Of a DNA stretch of 64,000 nucleotides, positions 35,440 through 44,711 are shown one piece after another. The translations under genes and the position numbers were made by a program. The stretch is taken from the NCBI GenBank assembly GCA_963662395.1, contig OY759511.1, positions 4,781,912 through 4,845,911 of the forward strand, given 5' to 3'. The first letter of the stretch is position 1; each line of letters starts with the position of its first letter. The stretch is from JAPOXR01 sp963662395 (lineage in GTDB: Bacteria; Pseudomonadota; Alphaproteobacteria; Rhodobacterales; Rhodobacteraceae). The notes under the pieces are model-generated. The model was not told the DNA's origin and did not search any database. It saw only the letters and a program-made list of their open reading frames with translations.

Positions 35440-36975
35440 ATGAGAATTGGTGTAGATGTAGGCGGCACGAATACCGACGCGGTCATACTGGCTAGATCGG
35501 GTGTTGTGGGATGGCACAAGACCCCGACAACCCGTGACGTGTATTCCGGTATCGTGACCGCGATTTCGGAAGCCCTGGCCAGCGGTGGTGTCGATCCGTC
35601 CAGCATCGAATGCGCGATGATTGGCACAACGCAGTTCACGAATGCCGTCATCGAAAGACGGGCGCTCCTGCAGGTCGGGATCATCCGGGTCTGCCTGCCC
35701 GCGACTTCTGTAATTCCGCCTTTGACAGACTGGCCGACCGACCTGGTGGATGTTGTCGGCCGGAATATCCACCTGGTTGGAGGTGGCTACGAATTCGACG
35801 GACGTGAAATCGCACCATTGGACGAAGCCGGCATTGCGGCGGCGGCGCGCAGCTTCCGCGACAATGGTTTGAGGTCTGCAGCGATCACGTCGGTTTTTTC
35901 GCCGATGAACGGGGACATGGAAAGACGGGCCGCTGAAATCCTTCGTCACGAGGCGCCGGATATCGAGGTTTCACTGTCAGGTGACCTCGGCCATTTCGGA
36001 CTGCTTCCGCGGGAAAACTCGACGATCATCAACGCCGCGCTGTCGAAACTGGCCGAGCATGTTGTCGGCGGGCTCGAACGGGCGCTCTGCGAACTTGGCC
36101 TCGATGTGCCGCTGTTCGTCAGTCAGAATGACGGCACGCTGATGCGTGCAGATGATGTCAAGATCTATCCCGTGCTTACATTTGCTTCCGGCCCGGTAAA
36201 CTCGATGCGCGGGGCGGTTTACCTGGCAGGAGTCAAGGACGCGATGGTCGTCGACATTGGAGGGACCACCTCGGATATCGGGATGCTACGCAAGGGGTTT
36301 CCGCGCCAGTCCACGCAATTTGTCGATGTGGGAGGGGTCAAGACGAACTTCCGTATGCCGGATGTCCTGGCCATTGGTCTCGGGGGAGGGAGCGTGATCC
36401 GGGATGGGGGGCAGACGGTTGGGCCCGAGTCGGTCGGCCATGCCTTGCGCGAACAGGCCCTTTGTTTCGGCGGGAACACCGTGACCGCGACCGATATCGC
36501 GGTGGGCGGCGGCTGGGCCGTTATCGGTGAGGCAGAACGCGTGGACATTGAGAAGTCCACGATTGATGCCGCCCGCGATACCATGCGAAACCTGCTGGAT
36601 GCGAGCATAGAGCGAATGAAGACCGAGGCACGAGACCTTCCGCTCCTGGTTGTTGGTGGTGGAGGAATCCTGCTGGATTGGTCAGTTCGGGCAGTCTCCG
36701 AAGTGTTGCGGCCCGAATTTGCATCTGTTGCCAATGCGGTCGGCGCCGCCATCGCCCAGGTTTCCGGCAAGGTCGAGTGCGTCATCCCCATTGCTGATGC
36801 CGATCGTGAGGCCGTGTTGAGCGATGCCGGAGCCGCCGCACGCAACAGGGCCATTGAAGCCGGCGCGATCCCGGGCAGCGTCGAAATACTTGAAGTGGAA
36901 CAGATTCCGATCAACTACCTGCCTGGAAATCCGACCCTGCTTCGCGTCAAGGCGGTTGGCGATCTCTCGATCTGA
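35440..36975 (+). CDS. hydantoinase/oxoprolinase family protein, HyuA-like
   Basis: 511 residues starting MRIGVDVGGTNTDAVILARS, the ATP-binding start of the HyuA / acetone carboxylase / oxoprolinase group. Further family segments are GTTQFTNAVIERRALLQVGI, SQNDGTLMRADDVKIYPVLT, GPVNSMRGAVYLAGVKDAMV and VDIGGTTSDIGML. It is the short form lacking the C-terminal domain of full-length N-methylhydantoinase A. No HyuB gene is in the window; the DUF917 gene follows instead with four bases between. ATP-dependent opening or modification of a lactam/hydantoin-like ring is the family inference. Confidence 0.9.
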   Translation: MRIGVDVGGTNTDAVILARSGVVGWHKTPTTRDVYSGIVTAISEALASGGVDPSSIECAMIGTTQFTNAVIERRALLQVGIIRVCLPATSVIPPLTDWPTDLVDVVGRNIHLVGGGYEFDGREIAPLDEAGIAAAARSFRDNGLRSAAITSVFSPMNGDMERRAAEILRHEAPDIEVSLSGDLGHFGLLPRENSTIINAALSKLAEHVVGGLERALCELGLDVPLFVSQNDGTLMRADDVKIYPVLTFASGPVNSMRGAVYLAGVKDAMVVDIGGTTSDIGMLRKGFPRQSTQFVDVGGVKTNFRMPDVLAIGLGGGSVIRDGGQTVGPESVGHALREQALCFGGNTVTATDIAVGGGWAVIGEAERVDIEKSTIDAARDTMRNLLDASIERMKTEARDLPLLVVGGGGILLDWSVRAVSEVLRPEFASVANAVGAAIAQVSGKVECVIPIADADREAVLSDAGAAARNRAIEAGAIPGSVEILEVEQIPINYLPGNPTLLRVKAVGDLSI

Positions 36976-36979
36976 GGTG

Positions 36980-38131
36980 ATGGGAATGGAATTTGAAATC
37001 GGCGATATCGATGATCTCTGCGTAGGGGCAAGTTTCCTGGGTGCAGGGGGAGGGGGTGATCCCTATATCGGCGGATTGATGGTGAAGAAGGAGTTGCAGG
37101 CTGGCCGCCGAATCGAAATTGTCGATCCGGACGAACTCGGTGACCGGGAGTTTGTCATTCCAACAGCAATGATGGGTGCCCCGACTGTTCTTCTCGAGAA
37201 GATTCCTTCCGGCGAAGAGGCCATCCGCGCTCTTGGCGCAGTGGAACGTGAACTGGGGCGAAAGGCGGATGCGACAATGCCAACGGAAGTTGGCGGAATA
37301 AACTCCACCATCCCGCTATTCGTTGCTGCCAGGCTGGGTATCCCCGTGGTTGATGCAGACGGGCAGGGACGTGCGTTTCCGGAATTGCAGATGGAAACGT
37401 TTTCCATCGAAGGTGTTGCTGGTTGCCCGATGGGCATAGCCAACGAGAAGGGCGATGTTGCCCTGATCAGGACCGACGACAATTACCGCATGGAAAGCAT
37501 CGCCCGTGGAATTACCATCCGGTATGGGGGAACGGCCTATTTTGCCAACTATCCGATGACCGGAGCCGAGGTGAAACGTTCCGCCGTCAAGCATACGCTG
37601 ACGCTGGCGCGGCGCATCGGAGGCATCATTCTCGGCTCCCATGGCCGCAGGCTCAATCCACTCGAGGAGTTGGTCGCGTTTCTGGAGACAACGAACTACT
37701 CCGCGGCACGGCAGGTATTCGAAGGCAAGGTGACGGATGTAGACCGCAGGACAAGTGAAGGATTCACAAAGGGAAACGTGGTGATTGAAAGCGGTAGCGA
37801 GAAGTGCCGTATCGAATTCCAGAATGAAAACCTGGTTGCACGGTCATGCGGCGAGGTGCTGGCGATCGTTCCGGACATCATCTCGATACTCGATGCTGAA
37901 ACAGCCATTCCGATCACCAACGAGACGCTGCGCTACGGGCAGAGAGTTCGGGTCATGGCGGTTGGTGTCCCGCCGATCATGCGGTCAGCCACGGCGTTGG
38001 ACACCTTCGGCCCACAGGCTTTCGGGCTCACGGATGCGTATGTCCCCTTGTGCCGGAATTCCAGTTCGCAGGTGAGCCTGCCTGATGCCGGCGGCCGGGC
38101 CTGCGGCAATCATCCGGAGCCACGGCGTTGA
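36980..38131 (+). CDS. DUF917 family protein
   Basis: 383 residues; ATG at 36980 or 36986 (MGMEFEIGDIDDLCVGASFL). Family features: GAGGGGDPYIGGLMVKKELQ, GGINSTIPLFVAARLGIPVV then DADGQGRAFPELQME, YRMESIARGITIRYGG, and the end TFGPQAFGLTDAYVPL. DUF917 proteins are regularly encoded beside HyuA-like proteins and may form the second subunit of such enzymes, but no activity is established. The last 25 residues (after SSQVSLPDAGGR) are not family-like. Confidence 0.9.
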   Translation: MGMEFEIGDIDDLCVGASFLGAGGGGDPYIGGLMVKKELQAGRRIEIVDPDELGDREFVIPTAMMGAPTVLLEKIPSGEEAIRALGAVERELGRKADATMPTEVGGINSTIPLFVAARLGIPVVDADGQGRAFPELQMETFSIEGVAGCPMGIANEKGDVALIRTDDNYRMESIARGITIRYGGTAYFANYPMTGAEVKRSAVKHTLTLARRIGGIILGSHGRRLNPLEELVAFLETTNYSAARQVFEGKVTDVDRRTSEGFTKGNVVIESGSEKCRIEFQNENLVARSCGEVLAIVPDIISILDAETAIPITNETLRYGQRVRVMAVGVPPIMRSATALDTFGPQAFGLTDAYVPLCRNSSSQVSLPDAGGRACGNHPEPRR

Positions 38132-38341
38132 ACCGGGTCGCTGTTGCCGGACTACCTGGTCCAGGCCGTGACACGCCATCGCCGGCGCTTGCAGAGCCTT
38201 CGAAATCACCCGACCCAACGCTCCGATATCCGATGCGGTTGTCCACGGGCCAAATCAGAGCATCGCCACATCCTGGATCCGCCGCCGCTGTGCCGGTCAT
38301 CATCCGGCTCCATGCGCAGTTGCGGATGAAGTATCTTTCTC

Positions 38342-40684
38342 TCACCAGGCTTGAACTGCCTGGGTCTCGTCAAGAAACGGGGTCCTGACTACGACATGCG
38401 GCGCAGTCATGGCGCGGAGTTCCGCCTCGGCCTGGGCTGCCCCTGTCAGCGACATGGACAGGCGGAACGGAGCAGGATTGAAAGCGCGAACCGGGAAGTT
38501 CGTATCCCAATGGTTGTTGGCGGTCCAGAAACTCCCGCCATGGATGTCGCCAGGGTCATCATGCGGAAACCGGTATCTGGGCCCGCCAGGCTGGAACAGC
38601 GGCACGTCCGGCGAAGCGACCACGATATGGAGGTCGGGGTGTTCGGCCAGCGCCAGCCCGCCCTGCATGCATTGCCACCCCAGGCAGGAGGACGGAACAT
38701 GCCCGGCAGCGCAATCAATCCAGCCATCTCCGGTGTCCAGCAGAATCCTGCCGTCATGCCCTGGCACCGACATCGGCCAGCCGATGGAAAATGCCCGCTC
38801 GAGGCCCCGGACATGCTGGATGGCCGTCAGCTGCGGTCGTGCCGATAGTCCGGACAGCCGCCAGGCGCTATCGATGCATATGCCTGAGCCGAACTCGAAC
38901 CGCATCGAACATGTCGCACCGCTCGCATCGATCGAGGGCTCGCCTGAAGTCACAATTGACGTATCCTCGACGAACAGGTCGTCCTGGTTCCACCCCATCG
39001 GCGTATCCGATCTCTCCCAGTACGGGGCCTGGAATATCTGTCGCCGATTGAACCGGCGGCGCAGCAGCTGGACCTGCGGCACCAGGGTGGGCCTGCAGAT
39101 CAGTTCACGGCCGGTGGACTTGTCTGCCCATCTCGCCAGCCCGCCGGTATCCGGGCAGAATTCAAGCCGGGCACAGGCGTTTTCGATCCAGCCCGGCCCG
39201 GCGTTGCATTCCGTCCCGACGGCGCGCACGGGCCTGACAATCGTTGCCGCACCGGGAGCAAGCCGGGCGCCGATCCGGTGTTGTCCATCCGGAGAGCGGT
39301 CCTGCAGGGCATCGGTCCAGCCATCCTCTCCAAAGCCCGGGAAGAATTCGTTGTTTCCCCAGGCTTGCGGGATCGAGATCTGTGGGCCCGCCCCCCGGTC
39401 GGTTGGCACCGGGATATCCACATCGATGGTGACGCCGCCCGGATTTGCCACGAGATAGGCCTGTTCATCCGCTGCCTGGGTCGGGTGAGAGAACTGGTCG
39501 AAACCGGGATCGCCTTCCACCGGGGCACCAAGCCGGGCGGCGCGGCGTCTCGACGCGACGGCAACCTGGCGCAGCGCCAGGGCGAATGCCCGGTAGGCGT
39601 GATCGGATTTCCGGGTGTGCTGGGCAATCGTGAAGATGTTGTCCGGAGCGGTACTGGCGCTGTGAGCCCCCCAGGTGTGCTCGTCGTAGAGCGCAAGCGT
39701 GTCAACCAGGTCACGGAATTCCGGGGCATCGCCTCCTCCCAGGGATTCAATGACCGGAAGCATGCGCTCTGCCGTTCGCGCCGCCGCGGTCTCCAGCGGG
39801 GTAGAGGCAACGCCGTCACACCAGCTGTCCATCCACTCTCCCCGGTAGGATGGAAGTCCGGCCGAGTGGGCGCCGATGATCTCCGCCAGCCGGTCCAGGG
39901 TGATGATCTCGATCGGCATCTCGCCACTTGCATTCCAGTCCTGGACCGCCTCGCTCAGGTGCCGGTCGGGAAAGACATTGTCGCCGTTTGCCGCGTTGGT
40001 GACCGTGAGCACGCTGAAGTCGAAGGGCCAGCAATCGCTCTGCACGTGACGGGAGAGTATTTTCTGCAACTCGACCCGGTCCTGCTCACCCTTGCGCGAG
40101 AGGCGCAGGAAACTGCCGCCGCGACCGTAATGTTCGCCTTGCAGCACCAACATCCTCCCACCCGTACGGTTTTCCCAGAACCAGGCCGACGGCACGCGTC
40201 TTCCCCAGTAGCCCCGGTGCGGGTTTTGCTGGGTGATCAGGAAATCGACGCCCCTCTCGACCAGGAGGTCGTTCCAGAACCAGGCGAGCCCGTTTACATC
40301 GCACTGCATGGCCGAGGTGACGGTGATATCGAATTCGTCCCGCAGCGCGTCGATGTCCTTCAGGGTCTCAACCGCTAGAGGCTTCGAGACCAGTGGCGTC
40401 CAGTGGAAGCGAAGCGCACCAACCGATATCCGGCCAGCATGATGCAGGACCTGGAATCGCTCGACATTCCGGGGTGTCGTATTGCGCAAATAGTCCAGGG
40501 TGGTGGATGTCACCTCGCAGGTCCATTTGTGTTGCGCGCCCTCTGGTGCATCGAGGGTCGCCTCGCACACCTCGAGCGCCTGGTCGAGAATATCGCGGTG
40601 ATGCAGCAGCACTGCCGCCGGATGGTCAGTGTAACCGAGATCCGTATGTGTCTGGCTCAGGAGATAGATCTTCTTGATCATCAT
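38342..40684 (-). CDS. glycoside hydrolase family 38-like protein (DUF5054)
   Basis: 780 residues, convergent with the DUF917 gene. N-terminal motif YLLSQTHTDLGYTDHP carries the His-x-Asp zinc site expected of alpha-mannosidase-like enzymes. SAMQCDVNGLAWFWNDLLVE contains the likely catalytic Asp, and LALYDEHTWGAHSAS a further zinc-binding His. The C-terminal half is beta-rich (for example FEFGSGICIDSAWRLSGL). No signal peptide, so cytoplasmic. Likely hydrolyses an alpha-linked sugar. Not obviously linked to the hydantoinase operon. Confidence 0.82.
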   Translation of the reverse strand: MMIKKIYLLSQTHTDLGYTDHPAAVLLHHRDILDQALEVCEATLDAPEGAQHKWTCEVTSTTLDYLRNTTPRNVERFQVLHHAGRISVGALRFHWTPLVSKPLAVETLKDIDALRDEFDITVTSAMQCDVNGLAWFWNDLLVERGVDFLITQQNPHRGYWGRRVPSAWFWENRTGGRMLVLQGEHYGRGGSFLRLSRKGEQDRVELQKILSRHVQSDCWPFDFSVLTVTNAANGDNVFPDRHLSEAVQDWNASGEMPIEIITLDRLAEIIGAHSAGLPSYRGEWMDSWCDGVASTPLETAAARTAERMLPVIESLGGGDAPEFRDLVDTLALYDEHTWGAHSASTAPDNIFTIAQHTRKSDHAYRAFALALRQVAVASRRRAARLGAPVEGDPGFDQFSHPTQAADEQAYLVANPGGVTIDVDIPVPTDRGAGPQISIPQAWGNNEFFPGFGEDGWTDALQDRSPDGQHRIGARLAPGAATIVRPVRAVGTECNAGPGWIENACARLEFCPDTGGLARWADKSTGRELICRPTLVPQVQLLRRRFNRRQIFQAPYWERSDTPMGWNQDDLFVEDTSIVTSGEPSIDASGATCSMRFEFGSGICIDSAWRLSGLSARPQLTAIQHVRGLERAFSIGWPMSVPGHDGRILLDTGDGWIDCAAGHVPSSCLGWQCMQGGLALAEHPDLHIVVASPDVPLFQPGGPRYRFPHDDPGDIHGGSFWTANNHWDTNFPVRAFNPAPFRLSMSLTGAAQAEAELRAMTAPHVVVRTPFLDETQAVQAW

Positions 40685-41078
40685 GCGTCAGGGATCTTCG
40701 ACCGGGATGGAAGAGGATGTCGAGTATGGCTGATCCCTGCGAAACGCAACCGCAACCGGGCAGGCAGCCGGCGCTATCGGGTTGGCCGGGCTGCAACCGG
40801 TCCCGGGACCGAGGAGGTCAAGTGCACCATGGACTGACTCCACTCCGAGTGCGATATGCCGGCCGTTCCAAGGATATGCGCGGCGGCCCCGGTTTGACGC
40901 CCGGAGCAGAAGGCCGGTGAGGACATCCGGATCGCAGGTCAGCGCCTAGCGGGTGTTCTCCCGGTGGTTTTCCGGTGAGACTTCCCCGCTGGCACCGCAG
41001 AGTTCCACCAGTTTCCCGGTATCAGTATCCCGGGACAGACTCTCAAGATTGACTGAACCTGTCCCGGTTGGAGTTGCG
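40685..41078. other. intergenic region, nothing recognised
   Basis: Follows the 5' end of the GH38-like gene. Open frames here are short, overlap on both strands and resemble no family I know. The GH38-like promoter should be at its left edge. Confidence 0.45.
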
Positions 41079-41633
41079 TCAAGCGATGCGAATACACCGC
41101 TTGCCGGGACTGGCCTGCTTCCTGGTGAATTCGATGGTGGCCGCGCCATCGCCAACCCGCATGCTGGCATTGATCCCCTCGTCATGTCCGATATCGAACC
41201 TGTTGGGCAGTGCGGTAACCGCCGGCCCGGCATGCAGGTCGACGACATCGGAGACATGGTTGTCGGGAACCATCGTCGGTGCGACCATCGCCGGGACCCG
41301 GACCGCGGTCGCGTCCGCGGAGATCCCGAAGGTGACGGATTTCCCGGAGGCCGGCAATACTCCCGGAGGACCGTCCGTGCCATGCCCGACCATCGCATCC
41401 GATCCGATCCGTCCGGCCAGCATGGCCGGGTCACCGGCGAGGATCCGGGCTTCAGCTTCGGGTATGACATGGCCGCCGTCAAGGATATCCGGGTCGTTTC
41501 CGGCACTGGTGATCAGGATCGGGGCCAGGAGTTCCCCGTCAAGGTCGTTGGTGACCGTGACCATGCAATCGGCCGACCGGGCCGCTGATGCCGGCAGCAG
41601 GATTGCTGCGGAAGCCGATAATGCTCTTTTCAT
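41079..41633 (-). CDS. spondin-domain secreted protein
   Basis: 184 residues from ATG at 41633, preceded by GGAGAAC. Signal peptide MKRALSASAAILLPASAARS then the mature start ADCMVTVTNDL. The body has the bacterial spondin_N pattern: DGELLAPILITSAGNDPDIL, VGHGTDGPPGVLPASGKSVT, VPAMVAPTMVPDNHVSDVVD and RFDIGHDEGINASMRVGDGA. Exported to the periplasm or outside; such proteins are of unknown role in bacteria. The last dozen residues (ASPGKRCIRIA) look unlike the family, so the 3' end may be damaged. Confidence 0.75.
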   Translation of the reverse strand: MKRALSASAAILLPASAARSADCMVTVTNDLDGELLAPILITSAGNDPDILDGGHVIPEAEARILAGDPAMLAGRIGSDAMVGHGTDGPPGVLPASGKSVTFGISADATAVRVPAMVAPTMVPDNHVSDVVDLHAGPAVTALPNRFDIGHDEGINASMRVGDGAATIEFTRKQASPGKRCIRIA

Positions 41634-42869
41634 GACGAGTTCTCCACACCTGAGTTTCGCTGTTCGGGGTATGGATGTTCGGGGAGCCGACACAATTCAG
41701 GTGTCGCCGGGATCAATCAATCATTGTTGAACAGTCACATGGCAAGAATCCGGAACAGGCTTCCCGGCGAATCGGCAGCCGAGAGAAAGGCGAGTGCAAC
41801 TGAAGGCCGTCGATCATTCTGCCGCGAGGATACCGAGTTGCCGGGGCGATCGATTTTTCGGGTGATCACGTCACTCGGCCCTGACGGGCACCTCGATCAC
41901 TTCTCCCGTCCGCCGGGCCGCAACCGCAAGGCCAATCTCCTGTGCATGACTGCGGATGTCGTGTCCGTTCGCCGCAAGCGATACGACAATGCCGATTTGC
42001 CTGCGGGCATGCCGGATCACCCGGGAAAGCATCGGCATGCTCCCGGTCCGTGAGCGGATCCTCGACGCGATGTCCAGCAGATCGGCGTCGGACTTCGTCA
42101 CGATCGAGCAAGCCATCGACAAGGGTCCGCTCATTGGCTGGCAGATCGAACAGAAAGGTGAATCTGACAGAGGGCAACGATCGTCTCGATCCACACATTG
42201 ACCGCTTCCCTGACGGCAAACCGGTCGCGTGGCAGATGAATCGCCAACTTCGCACCGAATCAATCAATACTGTCGCGTGCAACAATAATCCTGCCACCCA
42301 ACAGTCTGACGCAGAACGAACGGCATGCGGTCGAGAATTTGCCCTCCATGATCCTTCTGGTGTCGAGGCTGATTTGTGGTGTCGAGGCTGATGAAGAGGA
42401 CTTCGAGGAGATGAGACTTGGGTGCGGGCCAATGGATCGGGGACTGCCGGGTTTCGGGGCGACCTCCACCTGAAGCAGGGCCACCGGGAGGCCACCAGGC
42501 AACTTCTGTGTGAGCCGGCACTGGTTGCAGGAAGGTGCGTGGATCACTGGTGACCGGAACGAATGAAGCGGGCGCCATCGCAAGCCGGTCGCGCGTCAGG
42601 AAGGCCGGCCACCGGGATTTCTTCTCATGGGCAAGACTGTTGCCGAGGCCGACAGACACGTGTTCCGGCAAGGGGGTTCAGCGTCTCTCGAAGGTCCGGT
42701 GGATGGCAGTCGCCAGATTGACGCCTTCAATTGGCATGCTCCCGAGGGCACTCAAAGTGCGATGCCACATCGGCGAGAATGGGGCAGGATTCTCGGGTGG
42801 TCAACCAGGCAACGGCCCTTCCGGAGGCTGGCGCAGATTCGCCTATCGCATCGTTGTCGGTGTGGCCAT
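41634..42869. other. 1.2-kb stretch with no convincing gene
   Basis: The best open frame is 41871-42263 on the minus strand (SIVTKSDADLLDIASRIRSR, then QIGIVVSLAANGHDIRSHAQ), about 130 codons with no recognised family and no clear ribosome site. Other frames in the interval are overlapping shadows. It could be the remains of a decayed gene. Confidence 0.4.
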
Positions 42870-42958
42870 GGCGGAGAGACAGGGATTCGAACCCTGGGTG
42901 CCCGTAAAGGCACAACGGTTTTCGAGACCGCCCCGTTCGACCGCTCCGGCACCTCTCC
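42870..42958 (-). tRNA. tRNA-Ser (anticodon CGA)
   Basis: 89 bases with encoded CCA. Acceptor stem GGAGAGG pairs with TCTCTCC ahead of the discriminator G. The anticodon stem GCGGT/ACCGT encloses the loop CTCGAAA, anticodon CGA (decodes UCG). There is a long variable arm as in serine tRNAs, and the T arm is CAGGG-TTCGAAT-CCCTG. The tRNA is intact. No copy of its 3' end was noticed elsewhere in the window, so it is not an obvious integration site here. Confidence 0.93.
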
Positions 42959-43015
42959 AACTGCAGTGACACATAGCAAGGTATTTCAAAACTGCAACAC
43001 GGTGGCGGGTGCGGC

Positions 43016-43690
43016 CAGCAATTCAAATTTTCGGACTTCCCTGATTCCAGGTCTTTGATTTGATGCACCTTTTCGAATTGAGTGCATTATTCCGCTCCAG
43101 ACGGGGCTGAGCGTCCAGCTGCACCGTGTCTCTCGCCACTGATTCGAAACTCCTGCCATCCTGAACATGCGGGAATGACGGCTTCCGCCGGGGAATATCT
43201 CCCCGTATTCCCACTTTGTTCTTGTACAAGGAGTCATCCCATGCAATATGGGGCGCAACGAGGCGCATGATGGAACGCATGAGCCCGCTTTCCGGATAGA
43301 TGAAGGTGATGCGCGAGTTCTCCTCCGGGGCCCCGGAGGAATGCCCGGATATCGATGGCCGGCATCGCCATGCCGGGCGTCTTCCGCAATGCCTGTCCTT
43401 CCTCCATGCGCAGCGGCAGATGAAGACCCGCCATGGCGCCCGGGTACCCGCACCCTCTTCGGCATCGGGATCACCCCCTGCGAGGGCCATGTGCACAGGA
43501 TGCCGGACGGCGTGCCTGCGGAGCATTTCGACGGAATATTCTGCCATGTGCATGCCGAACTGGAGATCTGAGGCAGCCCTGGAGAAGCTGCGCCGGGCGG
43601 CTCCGGGCTGCTGCCGCTGCCCCCGTGTTCGGGCCCCGGGCTTCACGGCTGAAGCCGATCTATCTGGGTGGATGGCTGCTGGAGGGCAGA
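43016..43690 (+). pseudogene. remnant of an insertion sequence related to 6617-8182
   Basis: Begins CAGCAATTCAAATTT at 43016, resembling the 16-bp inverted repeat of the complete copy. It then shares the leader TTGTTCTTGTACAAGGA and KVMREFSS coding sequence, and on through SFLHAQRQM and a damaged LFGIGITPCEGHVHRMPDGV region. Homology fades near 43690, so only the 5' 40 percent of the element is left. The same frame change seen in the complete copy (after the MAxIAM segment) occurs here at the same point. Confidence 0.72.
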
Positions 43691-43699
43691 CGGACTTTA

Positions 43700-43921
43700 C
43701 AAACTGAACATTCTGCGCATTCCGGCGAGGCAGATTCTTGGTGCCGGGCGGGTCTCAGGGACGTTGTGAACGCAATCGGAGATCCGGAATTGGCCTGGGC
43801 GTTCCTGACTCAGGAATGGGCGTTCGAGAAGTCGGTCGCGCTGCCGCTTGAATTGCTCAAGGAAGGTCGCGTCGACGAAGTCCTGGACTCGGCGCCCGGA
43901 TTCGGCGCCACGTTTACATGA
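43700..43921 (+). pseudogene. RES-associated antitoxin, 3' fragment
   Basis: Only the C-terminal part is recognisable: LRDVVNAIGDPELAWAFLTQ then EWAFEKSVALPLELLKEGRV, resembling the toxin-binding end of MbcA/ParS/Xre-type antitoxins that precede RES toxins. The N-terminal DNA-binding part is replaced by the insertion-sequence remnant. The stop TGA overlaps an ATG (ATGA) at the start of the RES gene region. Confidence 0.55.
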
Positions 43922-44633
43922 GCGGAGGTTCCTGGCACAGGAACCGGATCGCCCCGTCCTGATAACAGCGCCCTTGCCTTCCGGCTACCGGATCATGGCG
44001 TACCGCCATCGGTCGAATCCGCTTGGGACGAGCCCGGCCGACTCCCGGTTCTGCACACGAAACGGCGGTTTCACGGTGCTCTGCGCAGCACCGGAATTCG
44101 CCACGGCGTTCGTCGAGACGGTAGTGAGGGACAGGTTCACGCGGCATCAAGGCTGCGAGGTCGCGGTAAGAGAAATCACGGCGCGGGTCAGAACGCGTAT
44201 CTCGATGCCACCCGCATCGGCGTTGACGTCGGTGGATCTTCGCGGGGACGACTGCACCCGGGTCGGCGCGCCGACGGATACCGTCAATGCGAGGAACCAC
44301 GCGGCAGGGCGTGCATTCGCCAAGACCATCCATGCGGAACATGTCGATGTCGACGGCATCGTCTACGCCTCCCGGCTGACCGGGGGAGATGTCCATGCCG
44401 TATTCGACCGCTCCACAGAAAAGCTTGCCTCGGTGGATACCGGATTGTCGAAAGATCATTCGGAATTGCCGAACATCTTGAAGCGGTACGGGATCGGCCT
44501 CGTTTCGCAGGAGCGGTTGGCGCTGCGTCGATCATTGCCGGGGTACAGCGCAACCGGGGGTTGGTCTGGCCCATCGGGGTGTGCCCCAGGGCGACAATTC
44601 CGTCGGATGGTCCCGGGTTTCATCAAGCTGTAA
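43918..44633 (+). pseudogene. RES-domain toxin, frame-broken at the 5' end
   Basis: The frame from about 43945 reads DRPVLITAPLPSGYRIMAYR, NGGFTVLCAAPEFATAFVET, VVRDRFTRHQG and DVDGIVYASRLTGGDVHAVF, with the late YGIGLV typical of RES proteins. RES toxins degrade or modify NAD. The expected ATG at 43918 is one base out of frame with the body and its own frame stops after 14 codons. Either a one-base change inactivates it or translation starts at a non-standard codon. The tail after LVSQERLA is atypical. Confidence 0.65.
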
Positions 44634-44649
44634 CAATTCTGTCGCCATC
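44628..44649 (+). promoter_or_regulatory. candidate Pho box upstream of pstS
   Basis: Two 11-base direct repeats CTGTAACAATT and CTGTCGCCATC, spaced as in PhoB sites (CTGTCAT-like halves eleven bases apart), 63 bases before the pstS ATG. The second half is a weaker match. This would place pstS under phosphate-starvation control. Confidence 0.5.
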
Positions 44650-44711
44650 GCATCACATCATGGCTCTACCGACGCTGCCAACGGGCAATGGCTTTTCTCG
44701 GGAGCGGTGTG

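Noticed and set aside
41871..42263. A possible regulator gene on the minus strand
   Set aside because: No family match, no ribosome site and competing open frames on both strands; left as unassigned sequence.
42870..42958. tRNA-Ser as attachment site for the integrases at 23413-25698
   Set aside because: No copy of the tRNA 3' end was found near the integrases and the distance is large.
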